From positions 1 through 64,000 of the forward strand of contig JADCLP010000002.1 in NCBI GenBank assembly GCA_014983025.1: a DNA stretch of 64,000 nt. Reading direction: 5' to 3'. The position numbers and the translations under genes are program-made. Source of the stretch: Erythrobacteraceae bacterium E2-1 Yellow Sea (GTDB taxonomy: Bacteria; Pseudomonadota; Alphaproteobacteria; Sphingomonadales; Sphingomonadaceae). The notes under the pieces were generated by a model. It ran no database searches and had not been told where the DNA came from. It saw only the letters and a list, made by a program, of their open reading frames with translations. Positions 7,786 to 16,447 of the stretch are shown one piece after another (the stretch's first letter is position 1; each line of letters opens with the position of its first letter).

Positions 7786-8652
7786 TCAAAGCGACTTTCC
7801 GTATAGCTCCTGCAAATTTGCCCAGGCCTTTTCCGCCGGCTCTTTGGCATAGGCTGGTGAATCCGGCACCGTCCAGCCGTGATCGCCAGGGAATACCTCG
7901 ATCATTGCATTGCGGCCCGCGGTCTGCGCCGCTTCACGCAGAACATCCTTTTCTTCGGGCGCCTTGGCATCATCATCCTGCGCAATGGCAAGCAGCAGAT
8001 TGGCTGACATGCCACCCATCAGGCGATGCGGGCTCTTGGGATTGTCTGGCTGCACCAGGCCGCCGCCATGGAAGCTTGCCGCTGCTTTCACACGATCAGG
8101 CCGGGAGGCAGCAGTCCAAAGTGTAAATGGGCCGGTCATGCAATATCCCTGAGTACCCATGCCCCGCGCAGTATCGACTTCTTCCCTGCCATCGAGATAA
8201 TCGACAATGGCGGTCGCATCGCGCATCACCGCATCGGCGGTGAATTTTTCACGCCAGGGCGCAACCTTGGGGAAGCCGTCATTACCAAAGAACTCAGCAA
8301 AATCTTCAAACTGCTGCCCTGCCACATCCCGGTAATAAGGGTTGACCAGCAAAACTGTAAAACCGCTCTCGGCCACACGGCGCGCCATCATCTTCTTGGC
8401 GTCACGAATACCGGCAATGTCGGGCCAGAAAATTACGGCAGGCGCAGGCTTGCTGCCAGCATAAAGGATGGCATCCATCGTCCCGTCTGGCGTTGCGAAA
8501 GTGACAGCCTGTTCAGTTAAACTGCTTTCTTCCGATGCGCCACCAGGTGCCGGTGCACATGCAGCCAGAGCCGCCGCACCACTGCCGATACCGAAGGATC
8601 TGCGCGTCAATTGCTTGCTGGCCCATTCTTTCAGTTTCGCTTCATCACACAT
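7786..8652 (-). CDS. Dienelactone hydrolase family protein with Tat signal
   Basis: A 288-residue alpha/beta hydrolase. The N-terminus has a twin-arginine motif TRRSFG (Arg 17-18) and a hydrophobic stretch ending LAAC (Cys 32), so it is exported folded and may be a lipoprotein. The catalytic core shows the cysteine nucleophile in GTQGYCMTG, an acidic residue near IAQDDDAKAPE and the histidine in FPGDHGWTVPD, as in dienelactone hydrolase. The start at 8,652 has AGGGA upstream and places the Tat motif correctly; an upstream in-frame ATG would hide it. Export is unusual for a ring-cleavage enzyme, so a general ester or lactone hydrolase in the periplasm is more likely. Confidence 0.87.
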   Translation of the reverse strand: MCDEAKLKEWASKQLTRRSFGIGSGAAALAACAPAPGGASEESSLTEQAVTFATPDGTMDAILYAGSKPAPAVIFWPDIAGIRDAKKMMARRVAESGFTVLLVNPYYRDVAGQQFEDFAEFFGNDGFPKVAPWREKFTADAVMRDATAIVDYLDGREEVDTARGMGTQGYCMTGPFTLWTAASRPDRVKAAASFHGGGLVQPDNPKSPHRLMGGMSANLLLAIAQDDDAKAPEEKDVLREAAQTAGRNAMIEVFPGDHGWTVPDSPAYAKEPAEKAWANLQELYGKSL

Positions 8653-8842
8653 GTTCGGTTCCCTTCGGCTGGTGTCATGGCAGAGTAACTCATGCGCAGG
8701 GACAAGCAATCTGGAAAGCTGGAAATACCCGCCCGCGCCCATATTCTCATCCGGTTTATCGGCAGGTCTGGTCACACCATCCAGTAATTTTTTTGAAAAT
8801 TACAACCTGCGCAAGCTGCACGGCCTGCACAGCCGCAGCGTT

Positions 8843-9697
8843 TCAGCCCTTGAATACCACTGTACGCGATCCATTGATCAACACACGTTCTTCAAGATGC
8901 AACCGCACCGCCTCTGCCAGCACGCGCCGTTCAATATCGCGTCCCTTGCGAACCAGTTCATCCGGAGTGTCGGCATGGGTGATAGATTCCACATCCTGAT
9001 GAATGATCGGCCCCTCATCCAGATCACTGGTCACATAATGGGCGGTAGCGCCAATCATTTTCACACCACGCGCATGCGCCTGATGATAGGGTTTGGCCCC
9101 TTTGAAACCCGGCAGAAAGCTGTGGTGAATATTGATGCAGCGCCCGCTGAAATGGGCCGCCTGCTCGTCTGACAGGATCTGCATATAGCGTGCCAGCACA
9201 ACCAGCTCTGCATCGCATTGTGCAGCGATCTCCCGCACCTGCGCTTCCTGCTGTGCCTTGCTGTCCCGCGTGATGGGAAGGTGATAAAAGGGCAGATCGC
9301 CAATATCGGTAAAATGGATGGCTTCGCGCGGATGGTTGGAAATGATCGCAACCGGCTGCATCGGCAATTCGCCAATACGCCAGCGATAGAGCAGATCGGC
9401 CAAACAATGGTCGAATTTGCTGACCATGATCATCACCCGGCGCGGACGATTGAGCTTTGCCAGCTTCCAATCCATGCCCAATTCTGAAGCGATTGCGGCA
9501 AAACCGGTGCGCAGATCATCGCTGTCAGACACGCCCGGATCAAATTCCACCCGCATGAAAAAGCGGTCACTTTCGCGATCATTGAATTGCTGCGCTTCCA
9601 GCACATTGCTGCCGCGTTCATACAGAAATCCCGTAACCCGCGCCGTTATACCGGGGCGGTCAGCGCAGCTGAGCGTCAGGACAAGCGGTTCTGACAT
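8843..9697 (-). CDS. purU: Formyltetrahydrofolate deformylase
   Basis: A 284-residue protein hydrolysing 10-formyl-THF to formate and THF, which supplies formate and balances one-carbon pools. An ACT domain covers about residues 5-80 ([21 protein letters not shown]). The formyltransferase fold follows with the catalytic trio visible: Asn in [11 protein letters not shown], His in [19 protein letters not shown] and Asp in [10 protein letters not shown]. The start at 9,697 follows the stop of the upstream flavin oxidoreductase gene by one base, so the two are translated together. The pairing is not an obvious pathway link. Confidence 0.95.
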   Translation of the reverse strand: MSEPLVLTLSCADRPGITARVTGFLYERGSNVLEAQQFNDRESDRFFMRVEFDPGVSDSDDLRTGFAAIASELGMDWKLAKLNRPRRVMIMVSKFDHCLADLLYRWRIGELPMQPVAIISNHPREAIHFTDIGDLPFYHLPITRDSKAQQEAQVREIAAQCDAELVVLARYMQILSDEQAAHFSGRCINIHHSFLPGFKGAKPYHQAHARGVKMIGATAHYVTSDLDEGPIIHQDVESITHADTPDELVRKGRDIERRVLAEAVRLHLEERVLINGSRTVVFKG

Positions 9698-9698
9698 A

Positions 9699-10709
9699 TC
9701 AGCGCCGCGCCAACGCCTCTTCACATCCTGCCATCAGCCCCTGCATAATCTGGGCCACAGGCTCCTCTTCCTTCACCAGGCCAACAATCTGGCCCGCCAT
9801 CAGGCTGCCATTGTCCACATCGCCATCAATCACTGCGCGACGAAGGGCGCCCGCCCAGAAATGTTCGATCCGCAATTGCGCCTCGCCCATATCCACGCTG
9901 CCCTGATCCAGCAGCTGGGCAACCTCGCGCTGGATCTGTTCGAACTCTGCAGTACCCTTGTTCTTCAGCGCACGCACCGGAATCACCGGCAGGCGTGCAT
10001 CCAGCTGAACACTGGCCACCGCATCGCGGGCATTCGCCCGGAAGAAAGCTTTCTTGAAATCGGGATGCGCGATGCTTTCATTGGCACAGGCAAAGCGAGT
10101 GCCCAATTGCACACCAGATGCGCCCATTTCCAGATATCCGGCGATCATATCGCCAGTGCCGATCCCACCTGCGACAAATACCACGAATTCTTCCGCCAGC
10201 GCAGGCAGGAATTCCTGTGCCAGCACGCTGGTGGCGACAGGGCCGATATGGCCGCCTGCCTCGCTACCTTCAATCACCAAGGCATCGGCACCCGATCGCA
10301 GCAGCTTTTTCGCCAGCGCCAAAGTCGGGGCAAAAACCAGAACCTTGGCCCCTTGCGCCTTGATCGCTTCAACGCTGCCCTTGGGCGGAATGCCCCCGGC
10401 CAGCACCACATGGCTGACGTTGTGTCGCCCGCAGACTTCAATCAATTCCATCAGCTGCGGATGCATGGTGATCAAATTCACACCAAAGGGCTTGTCCGTC
10501 ATGGTGCGGGTCGCTGCAATTTCCGCATAAAGCAAATCCGGTGTCATCGCGCCGCAGGCAATCACCCCAAATCCGCCAGCATTGGAAATAGCCGAAACCA
10601 GATTGCGTTCACTAACCCAGCTCATCGCACCGCAAAGCACGGCATATTCACAGCCAAGGAATTCGGTTCCGCGCTGCATCAGCGCCAGAGATTTGGAATA
10701 CATACTCAT
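9699..10709 (-). CDS. NAD(P)H-dependent flavin oxidoreductase (nitronate monooxygenase/FabK superfamily)
   Basis: A 336-residue FMN TIM-barrel protein. Features are [20 protein letters not shown] near residue 45, the phosphate-binding [13 protein letters not shown] (about 145-157) and [29 protein letters not shown] (about 185-213). These match the nitronate monooxygenase/2-nitropropane dioxygenase group; the same fold includes enoyl-ACP reductase FabK, so the substrate is not fixed by sequence. It is the first gene of a two-gene unit with purU. It may detoxify alkyl nitronates. Confidence 0.88.
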   Translation of the reverse strand: MSMYSKSLALMQRGTEFLGCEYAVLCGAMSWVSERNLVSAISNAGGFGVIACGAMTPDLLYAEIAATRTMTDKPFGVNLITMHPQLMELIEVCGRHNVSHVVLAGGIPPKGSVEAIKAQGAKVLVFAPTLALAKKLLRSGADALVIEGSEAGGHIGPVATSVLAQEFLPALAEEFVVFVAGGIGTGDMIAGYLEMGASGVQLGTRFACANESIAHPDFKKAFFRANARDAVASVQLDARLPVIPVRALKNKGTAEFEQIQREVAQLLDQGSVDMGEAQLRIEHFWAGALRRAVIDGDVDNGSLMAGQIVGLVKEEEPVAQIMQGLMAGCEEALARR

Positions 10710-10779
10710 AGGTCGCGCGATTAGGCGGGATGGCCCCCAAGGGCAAGCAGATCAGTTATTACGCCCTCTACCCGTCTGA

Positions 10780-11739
10780 TTAAGCCCTGCGCCCCTTGGT
10801 CAAATAAGCTGGCCACATCTCAAAAAGTTCAGCCCTTGCCCCACCTGCAGCATTAGCCAGGATCAGTGCACGCTCAGCCCGGTTGAGCGTTTGCTGTTGT
10901 GTCCCGTGCAAGCTGGCAAGGCCTGCACTTGCAGAAATAGGCAGGCTGCCCGCACTGGAATTTTGGGATAATTCCGCAAAGGTTGCGATGATCTCTCGCA
11001 CGCGTGCCAGGGCATCTTCTGGATCATTCCCCGGCATCAGCATGGCAAAGCGGGGGCCGTCCAGGCGGGCAACCAGCTCTCTTTCGTGTCGCACCACCCC
11101 GATAAAGTCCGCAAAGGCACGGATCATCGCTTCGCCCGAACTTTGCCCCAGCCGGAGGCATAATGCGCGAAAGGCATCAATTTCGAACAGTGCCACTGCG
11201 CCCTTGCTATCAGTTCCCAGATATTCGGAAATGGTTTGAACAAAGGCGCGGTGGTTGGCGATTCCTGTAAGTTGATCGGTCAGATCATCGCATGACCAAT
11301 ATTGATCGACAGCTTGGCGTGGCTCTATCGCCCGCAACAGGCCCAAAGCACCCCCCTTCCCATTATCAGCAACGGGTATGGGTCGCAGCCTCAACGCGAA
11401 CCAACGGCGGGAATAGCGCTGGCCTTGCGCAGCGCTGCCATCATTTAATTTCTCTGCCACAGATCGTGGAAGCGCGAATTCTATTCGGTCCCGCTCTGCA
11501 CACCCATTGCATGCCTCAAGGAAATAGGCTCGTACCGCAGCATTATGTGCCCTGTCAGCCAGATCGGCGATATGTGGAGCGATCAATAGTGCAGAAATAT
11601 CCACGCCGAGATCGTGCAGGTCTGGCGATGCATGTTCGATAAAGCCGTCAGCGTCAGTCTTAAGGATGATATCACCGGCAATCTCTGCCAGCATTCCATA
11701 CAATGCAGACCCGTCATTGACGGAAAACCACGGATTCAT
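10780..11739 (-). CDS. Degenerate GGDEF domain protein with N-terminal PAS-like region
   Basis: A 319-residue protein. Residues about 1-140 look like a PAS sensor (ALYGMLAEIAGDIILKTDADGFIEHASPDL). The C-terminal half is a GGDEF domain by pattern (DDLTDQLTGIANHRAFVQTI, then LVARLDGPRFAMLMPG), but the active-site motif is LDGPRF in place of GGDEF, and the metal-binding DLDxFKxxND is FEIDAFRALC. It should not make c-di-GMP and more likely senses or binds a ligand or partner. It lies directly downstream of a PilZ-HTH gene on the same strand, across an AT-rich region with palindromes, which suggests a shared signalling function. Confidence 0.85.
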   Translation of the reverse strand: MNPWFSVNDGSALYGMLAEIAGDIILKTDADGFIEHASPDLHDLGVDISALLIAPHIADLADRAHNAAVRAYFLEACNGCAERDRIEFALPRSVAEKLNDGSAAQGQRYSRRWFALRLRPIPVADNGKGGALGLLRAIEPRQAVDQYWSCDDLTDQLTGIANHRAFVQTISEYLGTDSKGAVALFEIDAFRALCLRLGQSSGEAMIRAFADFIGVVRHERELVARLDGPRFAMLMPGNDPEDALARVREIIATFAELSQNSSAGSLPISASAGLASLHGTQQQTLNRAERALILANAAGGARAELFEMWPAYLTKGRRA

Positions 11740-11794
11740 CGTCGCTTGCCCCCGACGTTTCGACCCAAAAGTCGACCCGCCATCAGTCAAGTCC

Positions 11795-11909
11795 AATATT
11801 GTTAGCTAACGATTACAGAGATATTTATCAAATTTCTCTTATATCTCTTTATAAATTACAATATCTGTTAGCTTAGTAATATAACTTAACTAAATATCGA
11901 ATCGATATT
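11795..11909. promoter_or_regulatory. AT-rich intergenic control region with direct repeats and palindromes
   Basis: The 237 bp between the GGDEF and PilZ-HTH genes are strikingly AT-rich against their surroundings. They contain the direct repeats AATATTGTTAGCTAA (11,795-11,809) and AATATCTGTTAGCTTA (11,860-11,875), the perfect palindrome GTTAGCTAAC (11,801-11,810) and a 17-bp inverted repeat AATATCG-AAT-CGATATT (11,893-11,909). They lie 55-170 bp upstream of the GGDEF start and so probably contain its promoter and operators. Confidence 0.6.
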
Positions 11910-11976
11910 GTATTTTGTTTACCATATATCGGAATAAATGAAGCGGTAATATCATCACTGATGACGGCTTTACGCT

Positions 11977-12648
11977 TTACAGCTCAATCATAATCCTGAC
12001 TTTTTCAGGGGAAATCCCATAGGCGCGTGCGATTTCATTGCGGCTGGTTTTTATGATCTCCTCCCCCTCTTTTTGGGTCGAGTGGGTTGTGAGCTCGGTT
12101 ACATCCACGCCAAGCGCCTGGGCGATAGCAGGCAGCCGATCCTCCACAGGCCGCGCCTTGCCCTTTTCCCACGCCCAGACAGTGGGCTTGCTGACCCCTA
12201 GCTCACTCGCCACGTCAGCAAGAGTGAGGCTGCGGCTTTTGCGCAATTGTTCGATGCGCTTACCCAATCCTTCTGCTGCGGGCTTGAAGCTGGGCGAAGC
12301 TACCTCAAAATGATTGGGCAATGCTGCATCGCTGCGCAATTGTGCCGCACTCAGCACAGCGGAAGAGATTGGCGATTCAAACTCGCAACCGTAAAATCTA
12401 TCGTTTACCCAAACTATCCGTGCCGGGATCAAGGGGGCTTCGGGCAGGTTGACCAGCAATGCCTCGCCTTGGGTCAGCACCAGATCGGTTTCGATCAACA
12501 TGCCGCTGGTAGATGCATTGTGAATCAAGACAGCTGATGCCGCATCCCCCGGTCGCGCTCCACTCGTTGCCAAGCTCAGCTGATGGCGTGTGTGACGCCG
12601 GTCATCAGACCCCTCGGTTACTGAATCCAGATAAGCCCTGACAGACAT
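11977..12648 (-). CDS. PilZ-XRE fusion: candidate c-di-GMP-responsive transcription factor
   Basis: A 223-residue two-domain protein. Residues about 15-110 are a PilZ domain with both c-di-GMP motifs: RRHTRHQL (RxxxR) and NASTSGMLIE (NxSxxG). Residues about 128-185 are an XRE/Cro helix-turn-helix (IEQLRKSRSLTLADVASELGVSKPTVWAWEKGKARPV). A tail of about 30 residues (SRNEIARAYGISPEKVRIMIEL) looks like a second small helical element. AAGGGAG lies eight bases before the start. The obvious reading is a repressor or activator whose DNA binding depends on c-di-GMP; the targets are unknown. The neighbouring AT-rich palindromes and GGDEF gene are natural candidates. Confidence 0.9.
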   Translation of the reverse strand: MSVRAYLDSVTEGSDDRRHTRHQLSLATSGARPGDAASAVLIHNASTSGMLIETDLVLTQGEALLVNLPEAPLIPARIVWVNDRFYGCEFESPISSAVLSAAQLRSDAALPNHFEVASPSFKPAAEGLGKRIEQLRKSRSLTLADVASELGVSKPTVWAWEKGKARPVEDRLPAIAQALGVDVTELTTHSTQKEGEEIIKTSRNEIARAYGISPEKVRIMIEL

Positions 12649-12771
12649 GAGTGCGACTCCCTTGCAATAGGCAAGAGGTCGCTCCCGAAAGTTAAGTTTT
12701 GGTTAGCAAACAGCCGCTTGTGCGGCGCGTCGTTACTGATCGCATGATAGGCCGAACGACCCTTGAAAACC

Positions 12772-14052
12772 TCAGGCAGCCTCGTCCTGGGCATCCAGCC
12801 CATAGGCTGTATGCAGCACACGCACGGCCAGCTCGGTTTCATCCTCATCAATCATCACCGACACCTTGATTTCCGATGTCGAAATTGCCTGGATATTGAT
12901 GCCGCGGTCTGACAGCGCCTTGAACATGGTGGCTGCAACACCTGCGTGGCTCTTCATGCCCACACCAACCACACTGATCTTGGCAACCTTGCTATCTGTT
13001 ATGATGCGGTTGAACCCGATTTCCGAGCGACGATCCTCCAGCAGAGCCTGGGCACGGGTTAGGTCAGCCTGTGGGACCGTGAAGGTCACATCTGTCTCGC
13101 CCTTATCGCGCCCCACGTTCTGGATGATCATGTCGACATTGATCGATGCCTCAGCCAGCGGCCCGAAAATGTGCGCCACAGCACCCGGCTTGTCCGGCAC
13201 GCGGGTCAGGATGATCTTCGCTTCGTTCTTGTCATGGGCAATGCCGGTTACAAGTTGGCGTTCCATCTCGCCCTTCTCCACCAATTGATCCATTTCTTCA
13301 TCCGACACGATCATCGTACCGGGTAACTCATCAGCCGGAATGGCATCATCGCCGATAAAGCTGGAGAGCACTTGAACGCGCACCCCCTCTTTCATCGCAA
13401 GGCCAACGGACCTGGTTTGCAAGACCTTGGCCCCGACAGACGCCAGCTCCAACATTTCCTCATAGGTCACGGCCGTTTGCTTGCGCGCCTTTGCCACGAT
13501 ACGCGGGTCTGTTGTATAGACGCCGTCAACATCAGTGTAGATGTCACATCGATCTGCCTTCACCGCAGCTGCCACTGCCACGGCAGACGTATCCGAACCA
13601 CCACGGCCAAGCGTAGTGATCCGCCCATGATCGCTAATACCCTGAAAACCGGGAATCACTGCGATTTCGCCTGATTGCATAGATGCGATGAGTTCATCTG
13701 CCTCAATCGATTCGATCCGCGCCTTGGCATGCGCTTCAATCGTGTGCACCGGTAATTGCCAGCCAAGCCAGCTGCGCGCCTTGCAGCCCATGGATTGCAG
13801 AGTCAGTGCCAGCAGGCCACTGGTGACCTGTTCACCACTGGAAACGACCACATCATATTCCGCCGGGTCATATAACGCATTGGCTTCACGACAAAAATTC
13901 ACCAGACGATCAGTTTCGCCGGCCATGGCGGAAACAACCACCGCTACCTCATGCCCGGCGGCCTGTTGCTTACGCACAATATTCGCCACGCGACGAATAC
14001 GCTCGGTCCCCGCCATAGAGGTGCCGCCGAATTTCATCACGATACGTGCCAA
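12772..14052 (-). CDS. lysC: Aspartate kinase
   Basis: A 426-residue monofunctional aspartokinase, the first enzyme of the lysine, threonine and methionine branch. The kinase domain shows KFGGTSMAG (7-15), VVSSGEQVTSGLL, TTLGRGGSDTSAVA and DVDGVYTTDPR. Two ACT domains follow (ILTRVPDKPGAVAHIF and ISVVGVGMKSHAGVAATMF), which bind the feedback amino acids. Length and order match the alphaproteobacterial class II enzyme, in which an internal start can yield a separate regulatory subunit; I see no decisive internal site. It diverges from ubiG across 52 bp. Confidence 0.97.
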   Translation of the reverse strand: MARIVMKFGGTSMAGTERIRRVANIVRKQQAAGHEVAVVVSAMAGETDRLVNFCREANALYDPAEYDVVVSSGEQVTSGLLALTLQSMGCKARSWLGWQLPVHTIEAHAKARIESIEADELIASMQSGEIAVIPGFQGISDHGRITTLGRGGSDTSAVAVAAAVKADRCDIYTDVDGVYTTDPRIVAKARKQTAVTYEEMLELASVGAKVLQTRSVGLAMKEGVRVQVLSSFIGDDAIPADELPGTMIVSDEEMDQLVEKGEMERQLVTGIAHDKNEAKIILTRVPDKPGAVAHIFGPLAEASINVDMIIQNVGRDKGETDVTFTVPQADLTRAQALLEDRRSEIGFNRIITDSKVAKISVVGVGMKSHAGVAATMFKALSDRGINIQAISTSEIKVSVMIDEDETELAVRVLHTAYGLDAQDEAA

Positions 14053-14104
14053 GGTTTGTCAGCTCCTGCTGGTTTCAATCACCGCGCGCTGTTAGGGATG
14101 CGCA

Positions 14105-14884
14105 ATGACAAAGGCAACTGTCACAAATGTAACCATTCGCCCAGAGGAAACAGCGCATTTTTCCGGGCTGGCGCAGCAATGGTGGGATGCCAAGGGGCCA
14201 ATGGCGTCCCTGCATCAGGTTAACCCGGTCCGTCTGGCGTTTTTGCGCGATGCGATTGATGCGCATTGGGGTGGCGACATTCGCGGCGCGGCTCCGCTGG
14301 CAGGCAAGAGTGCGCTGGATGTCGGTTGTGGTGCCGGGCTGCTGTGCGAGCCTATGGCGCGATGGCAAGCGCAAGTGACAGGGGTGGATGCCACGCCTGA
14401 AAATGTGGGGGTGGCCAGCGCCCATGCCATACAGGTCGGGCTGGATATCCGCTATCTGGCAGGCGAATTGAGCAGCCTGAACATCGGACAATTCGATCTG
14501 GTAACTGCGTTGGAAGTGATCGAACATGTCGCGGACAAGCCATCTTTCATCGGTTCATTGGCTGATCGGCTTGCCCCTGATGGACTGATGGTGCTTTCAA
14601 CACCCAACCGGACCGCTGCAAGCAAGCTTTTGCTGGTCGAGGCGGCTGAACGTGTTGGCTATGTTCCACGTGGCACGCACCACTGGGACGATTTCATTAC
14701 GCCTGACGAGCTGCGCGAACTCTTGTCTGATGTCGGCTTGGTGATGGGTCAGCCCTGCGGCATCAGTTGGCGCCCATCAAAAGGGCTGCATCTTTCGGGC
14801 AGCGACCTGTCACTGAATTACATCGTCACCGTGACGCGCCAAGCTGACCCAATGCCTGTTTCACCAGGCCGGGATCATCGGTAA
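14105..14884 (+). CDS. ubiG: Ubiquinone biosynthesis O-methyltransferase UbiG
   Basis: A 259-residue SAM-dependent methyltransferase that carries out both O-methylations of the ubiquinone ring. Residues about 15-35 (FSGLAQQWWDAKGPMASLHQ) and NPVRLAFLRDAI are UbiG signatures; motif I is LDVGCGAGLL (about 73-82), and LVTALEVIEHV marks motif II. Cytoplasmic, peripheral to the membrane. Its last 59 bp overlap the 3' end of the opposing phosphodiesterase gene, a true tail-to-tail coding overlap. Confidence 0.96.
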   Translation: MTKATVTNVTIRPEETAHFSGLAQQWWDAKGPMASLHQVNPVRLAFLRDAIDAHWGGDIRGAAPLAGKSALDVGCGAGLLCEPMARWQAQVTGVDATPENVGVASAHAIQVGLDIRYLAGELSSLNIGQFDLVTALEVIEHVADKPSFIGSLADRLAPDGLMVLSTPNRTAASKLLLVEAAERVGYVPRGTHHWDDFITPDELRELLSDVGLVMGQPCGISWRPSKGLHLSGSDLSLNYIVTVTRQADPMPVSPGRDHR

Positions 14885-15923
14885 ACACGCCATCGACGCC
14901 CTGCATATCAAGCAGCGCGACCATGCCCAATACGTCACCAGTACCACCCTCGCCTTCACCCTTACGCAACACCGGCGGCAGGAAGGCATTTTCCTTGCGC
15001 AGGGTCCATGCATGGACTTGCAGCCCGGCTGCATGCGCATCTTCAACCAGACCCAAAGGAATACCCTCAGGCCCGAACAACAGCTGCATATCGGGCCCCA
15101 CTGCATCGGCATATTTCGCAACTTCTGTCAGGCCGCTGGGTGATAGCATGTCGCCATAATAAATACCGGGTTCGTCTGCAGGGCCGCCTTCTTCCGCCAT
15201 CAGCTGGACCAGCTTGAAATCGCTGCGCTGGTTTAGGCGCTGGAGCGTGCCCACTTCAAAGCACTGTAGGTAAACTGGATCATCTGCTGTGATCCCAAGT
15301 TTCCTGAGATCGCGCAGCAACAGGTCGACCATATCAATCCCTGCTTCCTGCAACAGGTAGTTGGGGTGCTTCAGTTCAATATAGAGCCCGATACGCCGTC
15401 CACTCTCTGCCTCTTTTGCGCGCAAGAGTTTCACCACGTCTTCCAGGGTTGGCACCTGGTACAAATCATTGAAACGGGTATTGGCAGGCCTGATGGAAGG
15501 GATACGTTCCTTCGCACGCAATTGGCGTAATTCAGCCAGAGTGAAGTCTTCGGCAAACCAGCCAGCCATGCGCTGCCCGTCTATGATCTTGTCGCGGCGG
15601 CGCCCCTCAAATTCTTCAATCGAGCTGACATTAGTCGTGCCGGACAACTCATTCTCATGCCGGGAAACAAGCGCCAGATCGCTGGTCGCCACCAGATCCA
15701 GTTCGATGTAGTCCGCACCCTGGTCAATGGCGCGCTCATACGCGGCGAGCGTGTGTTCAGGCCTGTCACCACTGGCACCCCGATGAGCGATGATCAGCAT
15801 GTCGCTATCTCTTGCATAAGAATTTACAGGGAAACCAACAGCCAATGATAACATGGTTACTGCGGTCAACAGAAAGGCACTTAACCTTTTATTAGCTCCA
15901 CAAGCGATATTTTTGCTGGCCAT
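14826..15923 (-). CDS. Periplasmic glycerophosphodiester phosphodiesterase
   Basis: A 365-residue GlpQ-like enzyme that hydrolyses glycerophosphodiesters to an alcohol and glycerol 3-phosphate. The N-terminus is a signal peptide (LSAFLLTAVTMLSLAVGF, cleavage probably after YA in NSYARDSD). The TIM-barrel active site is clear: AHRGASGDRPEHTLAAYERA with the catalytic His and Arg, then DYIELDL with the metal-binding Glu and Asp, and SRHENELSGTTN with the second catalytic His. Start is uncertain: ATG 15,923 is used, but a TTG at 15,929 sits at better spacing (seven bases) from AAGGAG, and an ATG at 15,953 adds ten residues. The stop end overlaps ubiG by 59 bp. Confidence 0.92.
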   Translation of the reverse strand: MASKNIACGANKRLSAFLLTAVTMLSLAVGFPVNSYARDSDMLIIAHRGASGDRPEHTLAAYERAIDQGADYIELDLVATSDLALVSRHENELSGTTNVSSIEEFEGRRRDKIIDGQRMAGWFAEDFTLAELRQLRAKERIPSIRPANTRFNDLYQVPTLEDVVKLLRAKEAESGRRIGLYIELKHPNYLLQEAGIDMVDLLLRDLRKLGITADDPVYLQCFEVGTLQRLNQRSDFKLVQLMAEEGGPADEPGIYYGDMLSPSGLTEVAKYADAVGPDMQLLFGPEGIPLGLVEDAHAAGLQVHAWTLRKENAFLPPVLRKGEGEGGTGDVLGMVALLDMQGVDGVFTDDPGLVKQALGQLGASR

Positions 15924-16092
15924 GTTCAAGAAACTGCTCCTTGCGACACTCATCGTATTTGTCGGCCTGTGGGGTGCCGGTTACGATGTATGGGCTATAA
16001 AAGATGGTATTTTGGGCCTGGCTGACAAGAACGCGGGCAACATGTCGGGCCGCAACCAGATTGAAGGTGGTGACTGGGGCCCTAACGCCTGA
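15922..16092 (+). CDS. Small membrane-anchored hypothetical protein
   Basis: A possible 56-residue protein. It starts FKKLLLATLIVFVGLWGAGYDVWAI (one membrane helix, about 3-20) and ends with a polar tail NMSGRNQIEGGDWGPNA. The ATG overlaps the ATG of the divergent phosphodiesterase gene in the palindrome CATG (15,921-15,924). No clear ribosome-binding site is present, and I recognise no family. Amino-acid composition is protein-like, but this could be chance. Confidence 0.4.
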   Translation: MFKKLLLATLIVFVGLWGAGYDVWAIKDGILGLADKNAGNMSGRNQIEGGDWGPNA

Positions 16093-16105
16093 TCCTCGAC
16101 TCTTG

Positions 16106-16447
16106 TCACAGGCTGTCTTCCCACTCGCTTTCCTTGAAGCCCACCAATAGCCCTCCGTCAAATTCCACAACCGGTCGTTTGATGAGCGATGGATGCTGCG
16201 CCATCAAACGCACGGCCTTGGCATCATCAATATCGGCTTTGTCTGCGTCAGATAGCTGACGGAAAGTTGTGCCACGGCGGTTCAGTACCACGTCAACACC
16301 TTTGGCATCGACCCATTCCGCCAGCTTGGCCGGGCCTGCACCTTCCTTCTTATAATCATGGAAACTGTATTCGATCCCCTTCGTTTCCAGCCATTTGCGC
16401 GCTTTCTTCACTGTGTCGCAATTGGGAATACCGAAAAATTGGATCAT
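16106..16447 (-). CDS. ArsC/Spx/YffB-type reductase-like protein
   Basis: A 113-residue thioredoxin-fold protein. FFGIPNCDTVKKARKWL carries the single active cysteine (residue 9-10), with NRRGTTFRQL and PSLIKRPVVEFDGGLLVGF later. The pattern is that of YffB, which lacks the extra cysteines needed for arsenate reduction, so a glutathione-dependent thiol role is more likely than arsenate resistance. It is the last gene of a five-gene run; its ATG overlaps the preceding stop by four bases (ATGA). Confidence 0.88.
   Translation of the reverse strand: MIQFFGIPNCDTVKKARKWLETKGIEYSFHDYKKEGAGPAKLAEWVDAKGVDVVLNRRGTTFRQLSDADKADIDDAKAVRLMAQHPSLIKRPVVEFDGGLLVGFKESEWEDSL

Noticed and set aside
9417..10724. 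435-codon plus-strand open frame over purU and the flavin oxidoreductase gene
   Set aside because: Antisense to two clearly conserved genes, with atypical composition.
16106..16447. Arsenate resistance gene
   Set aside because: Only the YffB-type single-cysteine motif is present and no ars neighbours exist.
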